This document shows positions 6,336-8,317 of a DNA stretch of 8,317 bases, in pieces. Made by a program: the position numbers and the translations under genes. The first letter of the stretch is position 1, and every line of letters starts with the position of its first letter. The notes under the pieces were generated by a model that ran no database searches, was not told the DNA's origin, and saw only the letters and a list, made by a program, of their open reading frames with translations. The DNA lies in NCBI GenBank assembly GCA_003486795.1, contig DNFX01000165.1:1090-9406 (forward strand), in the 5' to 3' direction. Source of the DNA: Actinomycetota bacterium. GTDB taxonomy: Bacteria > Actinomycetota > Humimicrobiia > Humimicrobiales > Humimicrobiaceae.

Positions 6336-7106
6336 ATGTGCGGATTTTATGAAAAAAGGGAAGAATTAAAAAAATTTTTTTACGAGATAAAGGATTGCAG
6401 AAATTGCAAACTTGGAGACACCAGGATTAATTTTGTTTTCGGAAGCGGAAGTGCCCAGTCAAAGGTAATGTTTATAGGTGAGGCTCCCGGAAGAAATGAA
6501 GATCTGCAGGGAAAACCATTTGTGGGACAGGCAGGCAAAATACTTGACGAACTCTTGGCTCTCATCGGTTTTGAAAGAAAAGAAATTTTTATTGCAAATG
6601 TTCTGAAATGCAGACCTCCGCAGAACAGAGATCCACAGTCAGTGGAAATAAACAGCTGCAAGAATTACCTTTTCAGACAGATAAAAATAATAGATCCTGC
6701 AATAATATGTACTCTTGGAAGACATTCGACTCAGCTTATCCTGAAAACGGACAAGAGCATAACAGGATTAAGGGGAAGGATTTTTAAAGTAGATAACCGC
6801 TTTATAATGCCTATAAACCACCCGGCGGCAGCTCTGTATACACCTGCAAGAATGGAAATTCTCAGAAATGACTTCTTAAAGCTGAAGAAGGTAATGCAGA
6901 TTGTAAACGGAGAACAGCCGGAGAGTAGTTTGTTTATTGAAACATCTCCTGGTTCTGACAAAGAACAGGACAGTTCAAAAATTATCAATGATAACAAAGG
7001 AATTTCACCGGAAGATACTATCAGGGAGAAAGCGTATGAAGCAGCAGCTGATTCTGATAGGGCAGAATCAGAGAATAACACTATGGACCAGATGGAGCTT
7101 TTTTAA
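6336..7106 (+). CDS. udg: Family-4 uracil-DNA glycosylase (Fe-S) with C-terminal tail
   Basis: This enzyme removes uracil from DNA to start base-excision repair. The core (residues about 5-187) has the four cysteines expected to hold a 4Fe-4S cluster: C21, C24, C92 (NVLKCRPPQNR) and C108. Motif 1 is GEAPGRNED (48-56) followed by FVGQAG (62-67), the family-4 form. The second catalytic motif is HPAAALY (162-168). The core is typical in length, but about 65 further residues follow (190-256), rich in E, D, S, N and K and probably disordered. They end in MDQMELF at the stop codon. QMELF resembles the bacterial beta-clamp binding pentapeptide (consensus QL-S/D-LF), which would tether the enzyme to replication forks. 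No Shine-Dalgarno site precedes the start. The stop overlaps the tsaE start by one base. The enzyme family is near certain; clamp binding is inferred. Confidence 0.95.
   Translation: MCGFYEKREELKKFFYEIKDCRNCKLGDTRINFVFGSGSAQSKVMFIGEAPGRNEDLQGKPFVGQAGKILDELLALIGFERKEIFIANVLKCRPPQNRDPQSVEINSCKNYLFRQIKIIDPAIICTLGRHSTQLILKTDKSITGLRGRIFKVDNRFIMPINHPAAALYTPARMEILRNDFLKLKKVMQIVNGEQPESSLFIETSPGSDKEQDSSKIINDNKGISPEDTIREKAYEAAADSDRAESENNTMDQMELF
7094..7097 (+). promoter_or_regulatory. Shine-Dalgarno site of tsaE inside the udg tail codons
   Basis: GGAG lies 8 bases before the tsaE ATG at 7106. The same bases encode part of the terminal QMELF of the glycosylase, so both protein motif and ribosome site constrain this stretch. 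Confidence 0.55.
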
Positions 7107-7636
7107 TGAAATTAACCTGTATTTCCAGGTCATCGGAAAATACCATAGAAATCGGCATAAAACTTTCATCTTTAATTGAAAAAGGTGACGTGATACTTCT
7201 TTCGGGAGAACTCGGAGGAGGAAAAACAACATTTATTTCAGGGATAGCAAGGGGTCTGAATTCAAAACAGACTGTTTCCAGTCCCAGCTTTACTCTTATC
7301 AACATATATGACTGTAAAAAAGACAGCAAACCCGTCAGAATCGTGCACTGTGATCTTTACAGGATAGATGAGATTAATGATATTTCAGATATAGGCCTTG
7401 AAGATTATATATATAATGAAAATTCCATCACGCTCATTGAATGGGCAGGTAAGCTAAAGGAAGGAATTCTGAAAGAATTTCTTGAAATAAAGTTTGAATA
7501 TATTATTGATGAGATAAATAATGGTGATTTTTTAGATAATGAAAACCAGAAAAGGAAAATAACATTTTATTCCGCTGACAGATACTGGGAAGAAAAAATC
7601 GGTTTGTTAAAAAATAGTATTAAAAACTGTATATGA
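7106..7636 (+). CDS. tsaE: tRNA t6A37 synthesis ATPase TsaE (YjeE)
   Basis: TsaE is the P-loop ATPase that works with TsaB and TsaD to transfer the threonylcarbamoyl group onto A37 of ANN-reading tRNAs. The Walker A motif is GELGGGKTT (residues 34-42; the family usually has GELGAGKTT). It is followed by VSSPSFTLINIY (57-68), HCDLYRID (81-88) and IEWAGKL (111-117), all in the family order. The full length of 176 residues is slightly above the usual 150-165, owing to a lysine- and asparagine-rich C-terminal end. The start overlaps the udg stop by one base (TAATG) and the stop overlaps the tsaB start by four (ATGA), so the three proteins are translationally coupled. The udg-tsaE link is unusual; the tsaE-tsaB link is common in bacteria. 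No missing catalytic residue is seen. Confidence 0.96.
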   Translation: MKLTCISRSSENTIEIGIKLSSLIEKGDVILLSGELGGGKTTFISGIARGLNSKQTVSSPSFTLINIYDCKKDSKPVRIVHCDLYRIDEINDISDIGLEDYIYNENSITLIEWAGKLKEGILKEFLEIKFEYIIDEINNGDFLDNENQKRKITFYSADRYWEEKIGLLKNSIKNCI

Positions 7637-8268
7637 AGATACTTGCAATTGACAGCACTTCGAAAAATTTAAGTATATGCATTAGTGAAGACAATGAAAT
7701 TCTGTCATCTGTAAATGATGCCAGAAGCTCAAAGCATATGGAAAACATTATTGCTGATATAGACAAAGCTTTTAAAAACCTGTCATTTGGCATAAATGAT
7801 ATTGATCTTTTTGCTGTTGGCCTGGGTCCAGGAGATTTTACAGGTTCCAGGATAGGAATAAGTGTAATAAAAACATTTTCCATGCTTTCCGGCAGGGAGG
7901 CATTAGGATTTAATGCTCTTGACGTGTTCACAATTTCCTCATTATTTAAAAATATGGATAAGATTGAGAAAAGAATCACGAGAGGCGGAAAAGTCATTAT
8001 TATACCTCTTATGGATGTAAGAAACCATGAGATTTTCTTTTCACTTTATGAAGCAGCTATTGTCGATGCCGATACTTCAGGAGAAAACATAAAGGATGTT
8101 TTTAAAAAAATACAGGACGGAAATGTTGTTTTTATTTATAAGCTGAATGATAAAAATATTCTGATAAAAAAACTTTATGATGAAAATGTATTGATTAAAA
8201 AAGATGAATTCTTTGAAAGATTCTGCCAGCTGCTCGAACAGATTAAAAAACTTAACCAGTGTAGCTAA
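7633..8268 (+). CDS. tsaB: tRNA t6A37 synthesis protein TsaB (YeaZ)
   Basis: TsaB is the inactive ASKHA-fold partner that dimerises with TsaD and helps recruit TsaE in threonylcarbamoyladenosine synthesis. The signature is clear: MKILAIDSTSKNLSI at the N-terminus, SSKHMENI with the conserved histidine, GLGPGDFTGSRIGI (family GPGSFTGLRIG) and PLMDVRNHEIFFSLYE (family MDARRxEVY). At 211 residues it is at the short end of the family. The C-terminal region carries a 10-residue tandem repeat, LNDKNILIKK / LYDENVLIKK (171-190). The start overlaps the tsaE stop in ATGA and has no Shine-Dalgarno site, so it depends on re-initiation. The last ten codons lie in the left arm of a 31-bp inverted repeat, so the true C-terminus may be unreliable if that repeat is an assembly fault. 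rimI and tsaD, often next, are not in view. Confidence 0.93.
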   Translation: MKILAIDSTSKNLSICISEDNEILSSVNDARSSKHMENIIADIDKAFKNLSFGINDIDLFAVGLGPGDFTGSRIGISVIKTFSMLSGREALGFNALDVFTISSLFKNMDKIEKRITRGGKVIIIPLMDVRNHEIFFSLYEAAIVDADTSGENIKDVFKKIQDGNVVFIYKLNDKNILIKKLYDENVLIKKDEFFERFCQLLEQIKKLNQCS

Positions 8269-8317
8269 TACTGCTGCAGCAGGAACAGCTACACTGGTTA
8301 AGTTTTTTAATCTGTTC
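8236..8317. repeat. Perfect 31-bp inverted repeat at the right edge
   Basis: Bases 8236-8266 and 8287-8317 are exact reverse complements. The 20-base spacer (8267-8286) holds a second perfect palindrome, CTGCTGCAGCAG (8271-8282). The left arm encodes the last ten residues of TsaB (EQIKKLNQCS) and reaches the first base of its stop codon. The right arm ends flush with the last base of the window, so whether the symmetry goes further is unknown. Confidence 0.9.
8245..8308 (+). terminator. Candidate bidirectional intrinsic terminator after tsaB
   Basis: A run of six A (8245-8250), a 16-bp stem (8251-8266 pairing with 8287-8302), a 20-base loop and a run of six T (8303-8308) form a textbook bidirectional terminator outline. 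It begins inside the tsaB coding region. The pairing continues beyond the A/T runs to a total of 31 bp, longer than a terminator needs, so an artefact is also possible. Confidence 0.55.

Overview
The window comes from an AT-rich bacterial genome. Codon use favours AGA/AGG for arginine and ATA for isoleucine. Most genes of the sugar operon carry GGAGG-type Shine-Dalgarno sites, and one starts at TTG. This suits an anaerobe of the Firmicutes, Thermotogae, Atribacterota or deep Actinomycetota type, but no marker here fixes the phylum. Gene content indicates a sugar-fermenting bacterium.

The left part (1-5591, all +) is an L-rhamnose uptake and catabolism cluster. It holds the 3' end of one RbsC-type ABC sugar permease, a second complete permease, rhamnulokinase (rhaB), a metal-dependent TIM-barrel sugar isomerase with a complete xylose/rhamnose-isomerase metal-site pattern, L-rhamnose mutarotase (rhaM) and a serine alpha/beta hydrolase. 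The two permeases would import rhamnose (RhaP/RhaQ-like). The mutarotase interconverts anomers, the TIM-barrel enzyme probably makes L-rhamnulose, and RhaB makes L-rhamnulose-1-phosphate. The substrate-binding protein, the ABC ATPase, the regulator and the rhamnulose-1-phosphate aldolase are not in view. A 158-base gap between the permeases and rhaB holds a short hairpin and other dyads.

The middle (5592-6335) has a 187-base stretch with no credible gene, then one unrecognised predicted lipoprotein on the minus strand (5779-6219). An AT-rich divergent intergenic region follows, with a 17-base perfect palindrome and a probable + strand promoter.

The right part (6336-8268, +) is a tightly packed trio: a family-4 Fe-S uracil-DNA glycosylase, tsaE and tsaB, joined by 1-base and 4-base stop/start overlaps. 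TsaE and TsaB belong to the tRNA t6A37 synthesis machinery. The glycosylase has a disordered-looking C-terminal tail ending in QMELF, which resembles a beta-sliding-clamp binding motif. The window closes with a perfect 31-bp inverted repeat that overlaps the last codons of tsaB and ends exactly at the last base. It is either an unusually long terminator hairpin or a fold-back assembly end.

Most of the window is recognisable metabolism and housekeeping. I see no phage, transposon, CRISPR or defence genes and no tRNA or rRNA. The best leads are the glycosylase tail, the terminal inverted repeat, the isomerase assignment and the hydrolase in the rhamnose operon.
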